DNA of 23,123 nt from Mxb001 sp049317345 (GCA_049317345.1 JBMOIL010000015.1:1-23123); one strand, 5' to 3'. Shown: positions 1 to 6,499, numbered from the stretch's first letter. Notes: generated by a model not told the origin, from the letters alone. Program-made: numbers and translations.

Positions 1-434
1 GCATCGAGTGCGTCGTACGACGCGCCGCCGGTCGGCGCAAGGCGCCCGCCTGGTCGCGCGCGCTCGACAGCGAAGACCATGCCCGGCACTTCGCGGCGCA
101 GGCGATCCACTGCCTCCAGTGCATCGTCGCCACTCATGGGGAAGACCTCGGTGACATGCCCATCCGCGAGGTCAAGCACCACCGCGCCATTGGCGGCGAT
201 GCCCACGCCCCGATGCCCGGTCATCTCGACGATCGGCGAGATCCACCGCGGGGGGCGCCCGGTGACGATGATGAGGTCGAGGTCGCTATCGGAGAGCCGG
301 TCGAGGCTCTCCCGGGTGCGCCGTCCCACTGAGCCATCCGAGAGCAGCAGGGTGCCGTCGAGGTCGGATGCCACGATGCGGACCCCCGGGGGTACCGGGA
401 CGACGTACGGACCTGCCGGATTCACAAGCGTCAT
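1..434 (-). CDS. Cof-type HAD-superfamily phosphatase, N-terminal part (cut by window edge)
   Basis: Partial gene: 144 codons are visible and the stop lies beyond the left edge. The product is a haloacid dehalogenase-superfamily hydrolase, a Mg-dependent cytosolic phosphatase of unknown substrate. Seen: motif I ASDLDGTLL near residues 22-30, with the nucleophile Asp and the acid/base Asp two residues later, then motif II as LIIVTGRPP, then GIAANGAVV, which is typical of the Cof/type IIB branch with its inserted cap. The ATG at 434 is the first good start. It has no convincing Shine-Dalgarno, and the leaderless pattern found at other genes is only partial here (CGACCT 6 nt before ATG). It is divergent from trpB2. 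In many actinomycetes a HAD gene of this type lies close downstream of serS (family knowledge, from memory). Here serS is only 2.4 kb away on the same strand, with a lipoprotein and the inverted trpB2 between them. Confidence 0.85.
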   Translation of the reverse strand, partial: MTLVNPAGPYVVPVPPGVRIVASDLDGTLLLSDGSVGRRTRESLDRLSDSDLDLIIVTGRPPRWISPIVEMTGHRGVGIAANGAVVLDLADGHVTEVFPMSGDDALEAVDRLRREVPGMVFAVERARPGGRLAPTGGASYDALD

Positions 435-480
435 GCTGTCAGGTCGGGTAGCGTCCCCTTCCCCGGGATGTCCGGGTCGG

Positions 481-494
481 ATCCCCGCGGGGAT
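481..494. promoter_or_regulatory. 14-bp perfect palindrome, candidate operator of trpB2
   Basis: ATCCCCGCGGGGAT is a perfect palindrome in the 96-bp gap between the divergent HAD and trpB2 genes. A partial copy, TCCCCGCGG, recurs at 501-509, 19 bp further on. GATAGT at 492-497 could serve as a -10 box for trpB2 and would overlap the palindrome, which is where a repressor would bind. The binding protein is unknown. The remainder of 435-530 holds only the trpB2 ribosome binding site (about 519-526). Confidence 0.4.
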
Positions 495-530
495 AGTGCG
501 TCCCCGCGGTTCAGTGCGGAAGGCGGAGCC

Positions 531-1904
531 ATGGACGACACCGTGCAGCAGCACAAGTACGTGCTCAGCGAAGATCAGATGCCCACGACCTGGTACAACC
601 TCATCGCGGACCTGCCGTCCCCGCCGCCGCCCCCGCTTCACCCCGGGCGCATGGATCCGGTGGGTCCCGACGATCTGCTGCCCCTCTTCCCGATCGACCT
701 CATCATGCAGGAGGTCACCGGCGAGAGGTACGTCGAGATTCCCGGTGGTGTCCTCGATGTGTACCGCCAGTGGAGGCCATCGCCGCTCTTCCGCGCGCAT
801 CGACTGGAGAAGCTGCTCGGCACCCCCGCGCGCATCTACTACAAGTACGAGGGCGTATCACCCGCCGGATCGCATAAGCCCAATACGTCGGTGCCACAGG
901 CCTACTACAACAAGAAGGACGGCACCAAGAAGCTCACAACCGAGACCGGCGCCGGTCAGTGGGGCACTGCCCTCGCCTTCGCCTGCGCCCTCTACGACCT
1001 CGAGTGCGAGGTGTGGCAGGTCGGGGCGTCGTACGACGCAAAGCCCTACCGCCGCCTCATGATCGAGACGTTCGGCGCGCAGATCCACCGATCCCCGTCG
1101 GATGTGACCGCCATTGGCCGTGAGCTGGCCAAGGACCCCAACAACTGGTCCGGTTCGCTGGGGATCGCGATCTCCGAGGCCGTCGAGGTGGCTGCCATGA
1201 ACGCAGACACCCGCTACGCGCTCGGATCGGTGCTCAACCACGTGCTCCTGCACCAGACCGTCATCGGCGAGGAGGCACTGCTGCAGCTTCAGATGGCGGG
1301 TGACACCCCGACACACATCGTCGGCTGCACGGGCGGTGGCTCCAACTTCGCGGGCCTGTCCTTCCCCTTCCTGCGCGAGAAGCTCGCGGGCAAGATCAAC
1401 CCGCAGATCACCGCGGTCGAGCCTGCGTCGTGCCCGTCGCTCACGCGCGGCGTCTACGCCTACGACTTCGGCGACACCGCAGGGATGACGCCGCTGATGA
1501 AGATGCACACCCTCGGCCATGACTTCATCCCCGATCCCATCCACGCGGGTGGCTTGCGCTACCACGGCATGGCGCCACTCATCTCACACGTCTACGAGCT
1601 CGGCCTCATGGACGCCGTGGCAATCCCGCAGACCGAGTGCTTCTCCGGTGCCGTGAAGTTCGCTCGCTCGGAGGGCATCGTGCCCGCACCCGAGCCGACC
1701 CATGCGATCGCGCAGGCGATCAGGCTGGCGGAGCAGGCGAAGGAGACGGGCGAGGAGACCGTCATTCTCACGGCGCTGTGCGGTCACGGGCACTTCGACC
1801 TCGCGTCCTACGAGCAGTACCTCGCCGGCAGCATGGTCGACGAGGCGCTCTCCGACGAGCGCTTCGCGCCGGCGCTTAGCAACCTGCCGACAGTCCCCGC
1901 CTGA
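531..1904 (+). CDS. trpB: Tryptophan synthase beta chain, TrpB2 type
   Basis: Pyridoxal-phosphate enzyme of 457 aa that condenses indole with serine (or O-phosphoserine in some TrpB2) to give tryptophan in the cytosol. Seen: PLP lysine K116 in GSHKPNT, catalytic glutamate E138 in TETGAGQWG, phosphate-binding glycine loop GGGSN at 268-272, and a C-terminal ALCGHGHFDL. The long N-terminal arm (YNLIADLPSPPPPPLHPG) and the W after GAGQ, where TrpB1 has H, mark the TrpB2 branch. The ATG at 531 is chosen over an in-frame upstream GTG at 468 because a GGAAGGCGGAG-like ribosome binding site lies 5-12 nt upstream and the extra 21 residues look non-coding. No trpA, trpC or other trp gene is in the window. 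Stand-alone TrpB2 proteins are thought to salvage indole or act with a distant TrpA. A strong hairpin follows the stop codon. Confidence 0.95.
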   Translation: MDDTVQQHKYVLSEDQMPTTWYNLIADLPSPPPPPLHPGRMDPVGPDDLLPLFPIDLIMQEVTGERYVEIPGGVLDVYRQWRPSPLFRAHRLEKLLGTPARIYYKYEGVSPAGSHKPNTSVPQAYYNKKDGTKKLTTETGAGQWGTALAFACALYDLECEVWQVGASYDAKPYRRLMIETFGAQIHRSPSDVTAIGRELAKDPNNWSGSLGIAISEAVEVAAMNADTRYALGSVLNHVLLHQTVIGEEALLQLQMAGDTPTHIVGCTGGGSNFAGLSFPFLREKLAGKINPQITAVEPASCPSLTRGVYAYDFGDTAGMTPLMKMHTLGHDFIPDPIHAGGLRYHGMAPLISHVYELGLMDAVAIPQTECFSGAVKFARSEGIVPAPEPTHAIAQAIRLAEQAKETGEETVILTALCGHGHFDLASYEQYLAGSMVDEALSDERFAPALSNLPTVPA

Positions 1905-1910
1905 TCCATT

Positions 1911-1966
1911 CGCTGAGTGGCAGGTTGTCGCCGGCCGTGTCGGCTGCGACAACCCGCCACTCAGCG
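1911..1966. terminator. 21-bp-stem bidirectional terminator between trpB2 and lipoprotein gene
   Basis: The arms at 1911-1931 and 1946-1966 pair over 21 bp with a single position that is G-U or A-C depending on the strand. The loop is 14 nt. The hairpin starts 7 nt after the trpB2 stop, and its right arm contains the TGA stop of the convergent lipoprotein gene (1961-1963). There is no T-tract, as is usual in high-GC actinobacteria. The position between convergent genes supports a shared terminator. Confidence 0.8.
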
Positions 1967-2881
1967 CGTGAGGGGCACGCTCCAGCGTGCGATGACGCGA
2001 TCGAGTTCGGTCGTCGTCCCATCGATCGTGAGTGCACCCGAGACGCGCACCGTGCCTGGCTTAGTCCGCTCGGGGGGGGTGAAGGTGACGACGGGGTCGG
2101 ACCAGGTCGTTGAGCCCGATGTCACGTCGAGCCAACTGTCAATGGTCGTCCGCTCCGGGGAAACGAAAGCCGACTCCACGACTTCACCTGCGCCATCGAT
2201 CACCTGCACCACCGCCTGCTCATTGCGGTCACCGGTCACGAGCACGCGCACGGTGATCTCCCCCAGGGCGGTCGGAAGATCGAGAACGCCGTGCGCGCCG
2301 TCGAGGGTGATCGACACAGGGCCATAGGACTCCACGGTCTCCGGCGCAGACCCGATCGGGCGGATATCCAGCACGAGAGTTCCATCGGCCCGCACATTGG
2401 CCCGCTGCACGGTGAAGGCAAGGCTCCCGCCGATGAAACTGAGCAGCCCGTTAGGTCGCGGGTTGGGCAGCACTGCGGTCGTCCCGTCGTCGGCGGGGCG
2501 CCAGCCAAGCGTGAACATGGCCTGCTCGGTCGACATCGTCCCCGCGAGTTTCTGGGGTGGCGAGGTGAACCACGATGCGACATTGCCGGTGCGGGCCAGG
2601 GTCAGTCGTATGGGTTGGCCTCCCGAGACCAGTGCCGCATCCTCTGCCTGCTGCACGACCAGCAGCCGTCCGCGTGAGTTCCCCGGCACCAGAGGCGGTG
2701 GCGTGGGTGCGGGGATTGGCGTGGCGGTCGGGCCCGGAGCGGGGGATGCGCTCGATGACGTCGGGATGGGCGCAGGCGCGGATGAGGAGGAGCCGGCATT
2801 GCCTCCTCCGGTGCAGCCCGCGAGCAAGGCAGCCCCCGCGATAAGGACGGCGGCGCCGCGCACACGCGACGCCGGGGTCAT
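1961..2881 (-). CDS. Exported lipoprotein of unknown function
   Basis: 306 aa, predicted lipoprotein. Seen: a basic N-terminus, a hydrophobic stretch and the lipobox LAGC with lipidated Cys23, then about 45 residues of Ser/Pro/Ala/Thr-rich linker (SSSSAPAPIP onward) that would space the folded part from the membrane. The remainder is rich in beta-strand-like sequence (for example ITVRVLVTGDRNEQAVVQV) and carries no motif I recognise. The ATG at 2881 overlaps the serS stop in an ATGA arrangement, so translation is probably coupled to serS. Reading frame extends upstream inside serS, but those 39 residues are arginine/proline-rich and off-frame to serS. The gene ends inside the shared terminator hairpin. 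Function cannot be inferred from serS, which is a housekeeping neighbour. Confidence 0.85.
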   Translation of the reverse strand: MTPASRVRGAAVLIAGAALLAGCTGGGNAGSSSSAPAPIPTSSSASPAPGPTATPIPAPTPPPLVPGNSRGRLLVVQQAEDAALVSGGQPIRLTLARTGNVASWFTSPPQKLAGTMSTEQAMFTLGWRPADDGTTAVLPNPRPNGLLSFIGGSLAFTVQRANVRADGTLVLDIRPIGSAPETVESYGPVSITLDGAHGVLDLPTALGEITVRVLVTGDRNEQAVVQVIDGAGEVVESAFVSPERTTIDSWLDVTSGSTTWSDPVVTFTPPERTKPGTVRVSGALTIDGTTTELDRVIARWSVPLTR

Positions 2882-4176
2882 GGCAACTCGAGGACGTCTC
2901 GTCCGAGGTAGGGGCGCAAGGCCTGGGGTACGACGATGGAGCCATCCGCCTGCTGGTGGTTCTCGAGGATCGCCACGATGATGCGTGGCATCGCGCACAG
3001 GGTGCCGTTGAGGGTGGCGACCGGCTGCACGTCATCGCCCGAGCGCATGCGGATACCCAGGCGGCGGGCCTGGAACTGTGTCGTGTTGGAGGTCGACGTC
3101 ACCTCGCGATAGGTGTCCTGCGTGGGGATCCACGCCTCAATGTCGAACTTGCGAGCAGCGCTGGAGCCCAGGTCGCCGGTGGCGACATCGATCACCCGGT
3201 AGGGAATCTCCAGAGCATCCATGAAGTCGCGCTCCCACTGCAGGATGCGCTCGTGCTCCGCCTCAGCATCGGCCGGATCACAGAAGACGAACATCTCGAC
3301 CTTGTCGAACTGATGGACGCGGATGATGCCGCGCGTGTCCTTGCCGTAGGAGCCAGCCTCACGCCGGAAGCAGGAGGACCAGCCGACGTAGCGCTTGGGC
3401 AGGGCGCTGGCGGGCATGATCTCGTCGCTGTGCATACCGGCCAGGGGCACTTCGGCCGTCCCGACGAGATACATGTCATCGGACTCAATGCGGTAGACGT
3501 TTTCCGCGGCCTGACCCAGGAAGCCGGTGCCCTCCATCGCTCGGGGAGAGACGAGGACCGGAGGGATCACCGGGATGAAGCCGTTGCGCGTGGCCTGGGC
3601 CATCGCCAGGTTGAGGAGTGCGATCTCCAGAAGCGCGCCTACGCCGGTGAGGTAGTAGAAGCGGGAGCCCGACACCTTGGCGGCCCGCTCAACGTCGATC
3701 GCGCCGAGCAACTCCCCCAGCTCGAGGTGATCACGCGGAGTGAATCCCTCAGCCCCGAAATCGCGCGGGGTGCCGACCACCTCCAGGACCGCGAAGTCCT
3801 CCTCGCCTCCCACAGGGGCCCGCATGTCGACGACGTTGGAGAGTTCGAGCCACGCTTCGTCCAGGGCGCGCGTCGCCTCACCCGCAGCCGCATCTGCCGC
3901 CTTCACGCGCTCCGAGAGTTGGCTTGCCTGCGCCATGAGGTCATCAAGTTCGGCCTGGGCGGAGGAGTCGCCCTTCTTGACTGCACCCTGCAGCGGTCCG
4001 ATGCGCTTGGAGAGTTGCTTCTGCTCAGCACGCAGATCGTCGTACGCCGTCTGCTTGGAGCGCCGCTCGATATCGAGTGCGGCCAGCCGATCCACCAGGG
4101 CGACATCTTCGCCGCGCCGGCGCTGCGACTCCCGCAGGTCGTCAGGGGATTCGCGGAGCAGGCGAGGATCGATCAC
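2878..4176 (-). CDS. serS: Seryl-tRNA synthetase
   Basis: Class II aminoacyl-tRNA synthetase of 432 aa that charges tRNA-Ser, and also tRNA-Sec where present, with serine. Seen: an N-terminal helical arm (about residues 27-108, the coiled coil that grips the long variable arm of tRNA-Ser), motif 1 around GFIPVIPPVLV (199-209), the serine-binding GTAEVPL (239-245), motif 2 beginning CFRREAGSYG (269-278) with the ATP-contacting arginines, and motif 3 TLNGTLCAMPR (388-398). Length and order match bacterial SerRS. The start is GTG at 4176. TAGCCT lies exactly 6 nt upstream, so the mRNA is probably leaderless. The bpa stop is 9 nt upstream and the downstream lipoprotein overlaps by 4 nt. Confidence 0.97.
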   Translation of the reverse strand: MIDPRLLRESPDDLRESQRRRGEDVALVDRLAALDIERRSKQTAYDDLRAEQKQLSKRIGPLQGAVKKGDSSAQAELDDLMAQASQLSERVKAADAAAGEATRALDEAWLELSNVVDMRAPVGGEEDFAVLEVVGTPRDFGAEGFTPRDHLELGELLGAIDVERAAKVSGSRFYYLTGVGALLEIALLNLAMAQATRNGFIPVIPPVLVSPRAMEGTGFLGQAAENVYRIESDDMYLVGTAEVPLAGMHSDEIMPASALPKRYVGWSSCFRREAGSYGKDTRGIIRVHQFDKVEMFVFCDPADAEAEHERILQWERDFMDALEIPYRVIDVATGDLGSSAARKFDIEAWIPTQDTYREVTSTSNTTQFQARRLGIRMRSGDDVQPVATLNGTLCAMPRIIVAILENHQQADGSIVVPQALRPYLGRDVLELP

Positions 4177-4182
4177 GGGTCA

Positions 4183-4188
4183 AGGCTA
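4183..4188 (-). promoter_or_regulatory. -10 box of leaderless serS promoter, sharing the bpa stop codon
   Basis: TAGCCT on the minus strand, with a 6-nt spacer (TGACCC) before the GTG start of serS. Its first three bases are the TAG stop codon of bpa (4186-4188). The TAnnnT form and the spacing place the transcription start on the G of GTG. Confidence 0.5.
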
Positions 4189-4710
4189 GAGGTAGAGGCC
4201 GGGACCCTGACCCGGCTGTCCCTCCGCAGGAGCATCCGCTCCACGGGGAAGAGCCCCGGGCATGGCCTGGCGACGCATCTCCTCGAACTGAGCGCGCGCC
4301 GCCATCTGCTGCGCGAAGAGCGCTGTCTGGATGCCGTGGAAGAGACCCTCGAGCCAACCGACCAACTGCGCCTGAGCGATGCGCAATTCGGCCTCGCTTG
4401 GCACGGAATCGTCGGTGAAGGGCAGGGACACTCGCTCGAGCTCTTCCACGAGTTCCGGGGCGAGACCCTCCTCGAGTTCCCTCAGCGAGCGGGTGTGAAT
4501 TTCTCGCAGCCGCGCCCGAGCTGCCTCATCAAGGGGAGCATTGCGCACCTCCTCGAGCAACTGCCTAATCATCGAGCCGATGCGCATCACCTTGGCGGGC
4601 TGCTGGACGGACGCAGCCGATGCCGCGGGTCGAGTGTCGGAGTCAGGCAGGAGGACCATCTGCTGCTCTGGCGACTCGGGGTAGAGCGAGTCCGTTCCTT
4701 CCTCCGTCAT
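4186..4710 (-). CDS. bpa: Bacterial proteasome activator Bpa/PafE
   Basis: 174 aa. In mycobacteria Bpa (PafE, Rv3780) forms a dodecameric ring that docks on the 20S proteasome and lets it degrade unfolded or particular proteins without ATP or pupylation. Seen: a core nearly identical to the mycobacterial protein as I recall it, including QPAKVMRIGSMI (37-48), EGLAPEL (81-87), VPSEAELRIAQAQLVGWLEG (103-122) and FHGIQTALFAQQMAARAQ (124-141). After a flexible Pro/Gly-rich tail the C-terminus is GLYL, corresponding to the GQYL motif that inserts into the pockets of the proteasome alpha ring (tyrosine second to last, at 173). The N-terminal 35 residues are acidic and variable, as in the family. 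The proteasome genes themselves are not in the window. Upstream lies a divergent SET-domain gene; serS follows 9 nt downstream. Confidence 0.96.
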   Translation of the reverse strand: MTEEGTDSLYPESPEQQMVLLPDSDTRPAASAASVQQPAKVMRIGSMIRQLLEEVRNAPLDEAARARLREIHTRSLRELEEGLAPELVEELERVSLPFTDDSVPSEAELRIAQAQLVGWLEGLFHGIQTALFAQQMAARAQFEEMRRQAMPGALPRGADAPAEGQPGQGPGLYL

Positions 4711-4716
4711 GCGTCC

Positions 4717-4722
4717 ATGGTG
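4717..4722 (-). promoter_or_regulatory. Candidate -10 box of leaderless bpa
   Basis: CACCAT on the minus strand with a 6-nt spacer (GGACGC) before the bpa ATG. It is a weak match to TAnnnT (positions 2 and 6 only), but has the same spacing as the clearer cases in this window, and bpa has no Shine-Dalgarno sequence. Confidence 0.3.
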
Positions 4723-4752
4723 TCATCACGATGAACGCCGCTTGATCCCGAC

Positions 4753-4802
4753 TGAACGTTCAACCAGGCCAAGCGATTTCACATCTCGTCAATGACATGT
4801 CA
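4753..4802. promoter_or_regulatory. Two 10-bp perfect palindromes in the bpa/SET divergent promoter region
   Basis: TGAACGTTCA at 4753-4762 and TGACATGTCA at 4793-4802 are both perfect palindromes of the form TGA-N4-TCA. Their centres are exactly 40 bp apart, close to four helical turns. The gap between the two divergent genes is about 150 bp. They could be a pair of operator sites controlling one or both genes. No regulator can be named. Confidence 0.3.
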
Positions 4803-4846
4803 CACTTCCCGTCGCGCCTTGACGGCGCACCTGATCGATGCACATC

Positions 4847-4853
4847 GAGGAGG
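4847..4853 (+). promoter_or_regulatory. Ribosome binding site that decides the SET-protein start
   Basis: GAGGAGG, 5 nt before the TTG at 4859. It is one of the strongest Shine-Dalgarno matches in the window. It lies inside the longer reading frame that would begin at the ATG at 4838, which itself has no ribosome binding site. This favours the TTG start. Confidence 0.6.
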
Positions 4854-4858
4854 TTGCA

Positions 4859-5362
4859 TTGGACTACAACTGGCTGACTCCCAAGGCCGAGGCGCGCCCA
4901 GCAGGGGATAAGGGCTGGGGCTCCTACGTGACGGAGCGCATCAGCGCCGGTGAGACTGTCGCCGGCTTCGGCGGTTGGGTTCTTGACGGCAGCCAGTTGG
5001 CCGCGCTTCCGATCGACCGCCAGCACCGGTCCATCCAGATCGACACAGACCTCTTCCTCGTGTCCGGTGACACCCCCGAGCCCGGCGACATGCTCAACCA
5101 CTCGTGCGAGCCCAACTGCGGCCTTGCCGGCTCACAGTTGCTCGTCGCGATGCGTGACATCGAGCCGGGTGAGGAGCTGAGCTTCGACTACGCCATGTGC
5201 GACGCCAGCGACTACGACGAGTTTCGTTGCCTGTGCGGGGCTGCCACCTGCCGCGAGGTCGTGAGCGGCTCGGACTGGCGTGACCCCGTCCTGCAGGCGA
5301 AGTACGCCGGTTGGTTCTCGCCGTACCTCGTGCGTCGCATTGCCGCACTCCCCACCGCCTGA
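4859..5362 (+). CDS. Small SET-domain protein (putative protein lysine methyltransferase)
   Basis: 167 aa from the TTG at 4859 (174 aa if the ATG at 4838 is used). SET domains transfer methyl groups from S-adenosylmethionine to lysine. Seen, numbering from TTG: GWGSYVTERISAGETV (19-34, SAM-site start of the SET fold), MLNHSCEPNC (78-87, the NHSC motif of the pseudoknot), GEELSFDYA (104-112, catalytic-tyrosine motif), then CLCGAATC with C124, C126 and C131 spaced CxCx4C, matching the post-SET zinc site that together with the NHSC cysteine (C83) binds zinc. So the fold and catalytic core look complete, in minimal form with no targeting domain. The substrate is unknown. The gene is divergent from bpa and followed 18 bp later by a GNAT acetyltransferase, so two protein- or small-molecule-modifying enzymes lie together. 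Bacterial SET proteins are scattered and often regarded as acquired from eukaryotes; codon use here does not stand out from its neighbours. Confidence 0.9.
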   Translation: MDYNWLTPKAEARPAGDKGWGSYVTERISAGETVAGFGGWVLDGSQLAALPIDRQHRSIQIDTDLFLVSGDTPEPGDMLNHSCEPNCGLAGSQLLVAMRDIEPGEELSFDYAMCDASDYDEFRCLCGAATCREVVSGSDWRDPVLQAKYAGWFSPYLVRRIAALPTA

Positions 5363-5368
5363 GACGCC

Positions 5369-5374
5369 TACACT
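5369..5374 (+). promoter_or_regulatory. -10 box of leaderless GNAT gene
   Basis: TACACT followed by a 6-nt spacer (CGCCGG) and the GTG start at 5381. There is no Shine-Dalgarno sequence in the 18-bp gap after the SET gene. Confidence 0.5.
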
Positions 5375-5380
5375 CGCCGG

Positions 5381-6343
5381 GTGCTGCCCCCCGGATACGT
5401 CGCGCGCCCACTGGACCTGGCAGAGGTCGACGGGTTCGTCGACGGCGCTGACGTCGATCTCGCGTACTCCGTGGTGGCCGCAGCCGATATCGGCATCATT
5501 GAATCCCCCGACAGCACACGCGAGACGGTGCGGTCCGACCTTTCCAACCCGGATGCACTCCTTGCGGAGCACCGCCTTGTCCTCACGGATTCGGGGGAGC
5601 CCGTGGGCCTCTTGATCGTCGAGCAGGATGACGATGCTCGGACGTTCTTCAGCGACGTGTACGCCGTGCCCTCCCATGGAATCGCTCTCCTGGCGCCACT
5701 CATCGCGATGGGCATCGGCGTGGCAAGGCGCCTTAAGGGCGAGGGCGAATGGACGCTCGAGTGCGGGGCATTTGTCCAGGATGAGGTCTACCTCGACGCA
5801 CTGCATTCAGCCGGATACCGTGAAGTACGCCGCTTCTGGCACATGCGCATTGACCTCAGCCCCGAGCATCTGTCATCTCCGCCCCCTCCTGACGGCGTGG
5901 CCTACACCACTGCCGTAACGGACGCGGAGCTGCGACTCCTTCATTCCATCGATCAAGAGGCCTTCGCGGCGCACTTCGGCTTCGTATCGAAGTCCTACGA
6001 AGACTGGATGCCGTGGCTTCGCGATAGACGTGACGCGCGACCGGACCTGTGGTGGATCGCGTGGCTGGACGATGAGCCGGTGGGGCTTTGCATGCAAGAC
6101 GACTCCCGCATGGAACGCGACGCAGGCCACGTGCGGATCCTCGGCGTCGTGCCGCATGCCCGCGGTCGCGGCATCGCCACCTGGCTGCTGCATTCCGCCT
6201 TCGCGGAGGCTGCCGGAGAAGGTAGGACGGCGATGACGCTCACGGTTGACAGTGAGAACTCCACCGGAGCCACGGCGCTCTACGAACGCGCCGGGATGAA
6301 ACCGGAACGGGTCATCCTCCTTCTCCGGCGGCCGCTCCCCTGA
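5381..6343 (+). CDS. Two-domain GNAT acetyltransferase
   Basis: 320 aa, cytosolic. Tandem GNAT fold: a degenerate N-terminal half (about 1-160) and a C-terminal catalytic half (about 172-318). Seen in the second half: motif A RILGVVPHARGRGIATWLL (252-270), with the acetyl-CoA pyrophosphate loop R261-G-R-G264-I-A266, then LTVDSENSTGATALYERAGM (287-306), the common GNAT motif B. The first half lacks a clear R/QxxGxG loop, so it probably does not bind acetyl-CoA. Size and architecture recall mycothiol synthase MshD and related actinobacterial acyltransferases. The match is not specific enough to call MshD, and the substrate is unknown. It starts at GTG 5381, apparently leaderless, directly after the SET gene. 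About 430 bp without genes follow, holding the promoter and riboswitch of the next gene. Confidence 0.9.
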   Translation: MLPPGYVARPLDLAEVDGFVDGADVDLAYSVVAAADIGIIESPDSTRETVRSDLSNPDALLAEHRLVLTDSGEPVGLLIVEQDDDARTFFSDVYAVPSHGIALLAPLIAMGIGVARRLKGEGEWTLECGAFVQDEVYLDALHSAGYREVRRFWHMRIDLSPEHLSSPPPPDGVAYTTAVTDAELRLLHSIDQEAFAAHFGFVSKSYEDWMPWLRDRRDARPDLWWIAWLDDEPVGLCMQDDSRMERDAGHVRILGVVPHARGRGIATWLLHSAFAEAAGEGRTAMTLTVDSENSTGATALYERAGMKPERVILLLRRPLP

Positions 6344-6438
6344 CATCCGCCGGTCCCTCCAGCGGCGAGGGTGGCGAATGGAATAGACCCACGAGGGCGT
6401 GCCCGGCGATCTGTTACTCGTGGTGCGCCTGTGACGTC

Positions 6439-6457
6439 CCGTTATCGTTCCGTTATC
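6439..6457 (+). promoter_or_regulatory. Direct repeat GTTAT-N6-GTTAT upstream of the NlpC/P60 promoter
   Basis: CCGTTATC occurs at 6439-6446 and again at 6450-6457, a period of 11 bp, one helical turn. Response regulators such as MtrA and GlnR bind GTnAC-N6-GTnAC direct repeats with that period, and cell-wall hydrolase genes are known MtrA targets in mycobacteria and streptomycetes. The last base of each half differs (T instead of C). Another GTTAC lies at about 6412-6416. No function is shown by the sequence alone. Confidence 0.35.
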
Positions 6458-6468
6458 CGGACGCGGGT

Positions 6469-6499
6469 TTGACCGGTCCCCAAAAGGTCATGGCAGTGT
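6469..6499 (+). promoter_or_regulatory. Candidate promoter of the riboswitch/NlpC-P60 transcript
   Basis: TTGACC at 6469-6474 is a good -35 element. The -10 would be GGCAGT (6492-6497, 17-bp spacer) or CAGTGT (6494-6499, 19-bp spacer). Both are weak, but either places transcription start near 6505, just ahead of the riboswitch core. Confidence 0.4.

Noticed and set aside
468..530. N-terminal extension of trpB2 from a GTG at 468
   Set aside because: It would run through the palindrome and ribosome binding site, and the residues do not resemble the family.
2956..4734. 592-codon open frame on the plus strand, opposite serS and bpa
   Set aside because: It is antisense to two unmistakable genes. 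In GC-rich coding DNA the opposite strand is often open. The translation has no domain and an Arg/Gly/His-rich composition.
4819..4841. TTGACG at 4819 as a -35 element for the SET gene
   Set aside because: No -10 element at the right distance. The predicted transcription start would fall inside or after the ribosome binding site.
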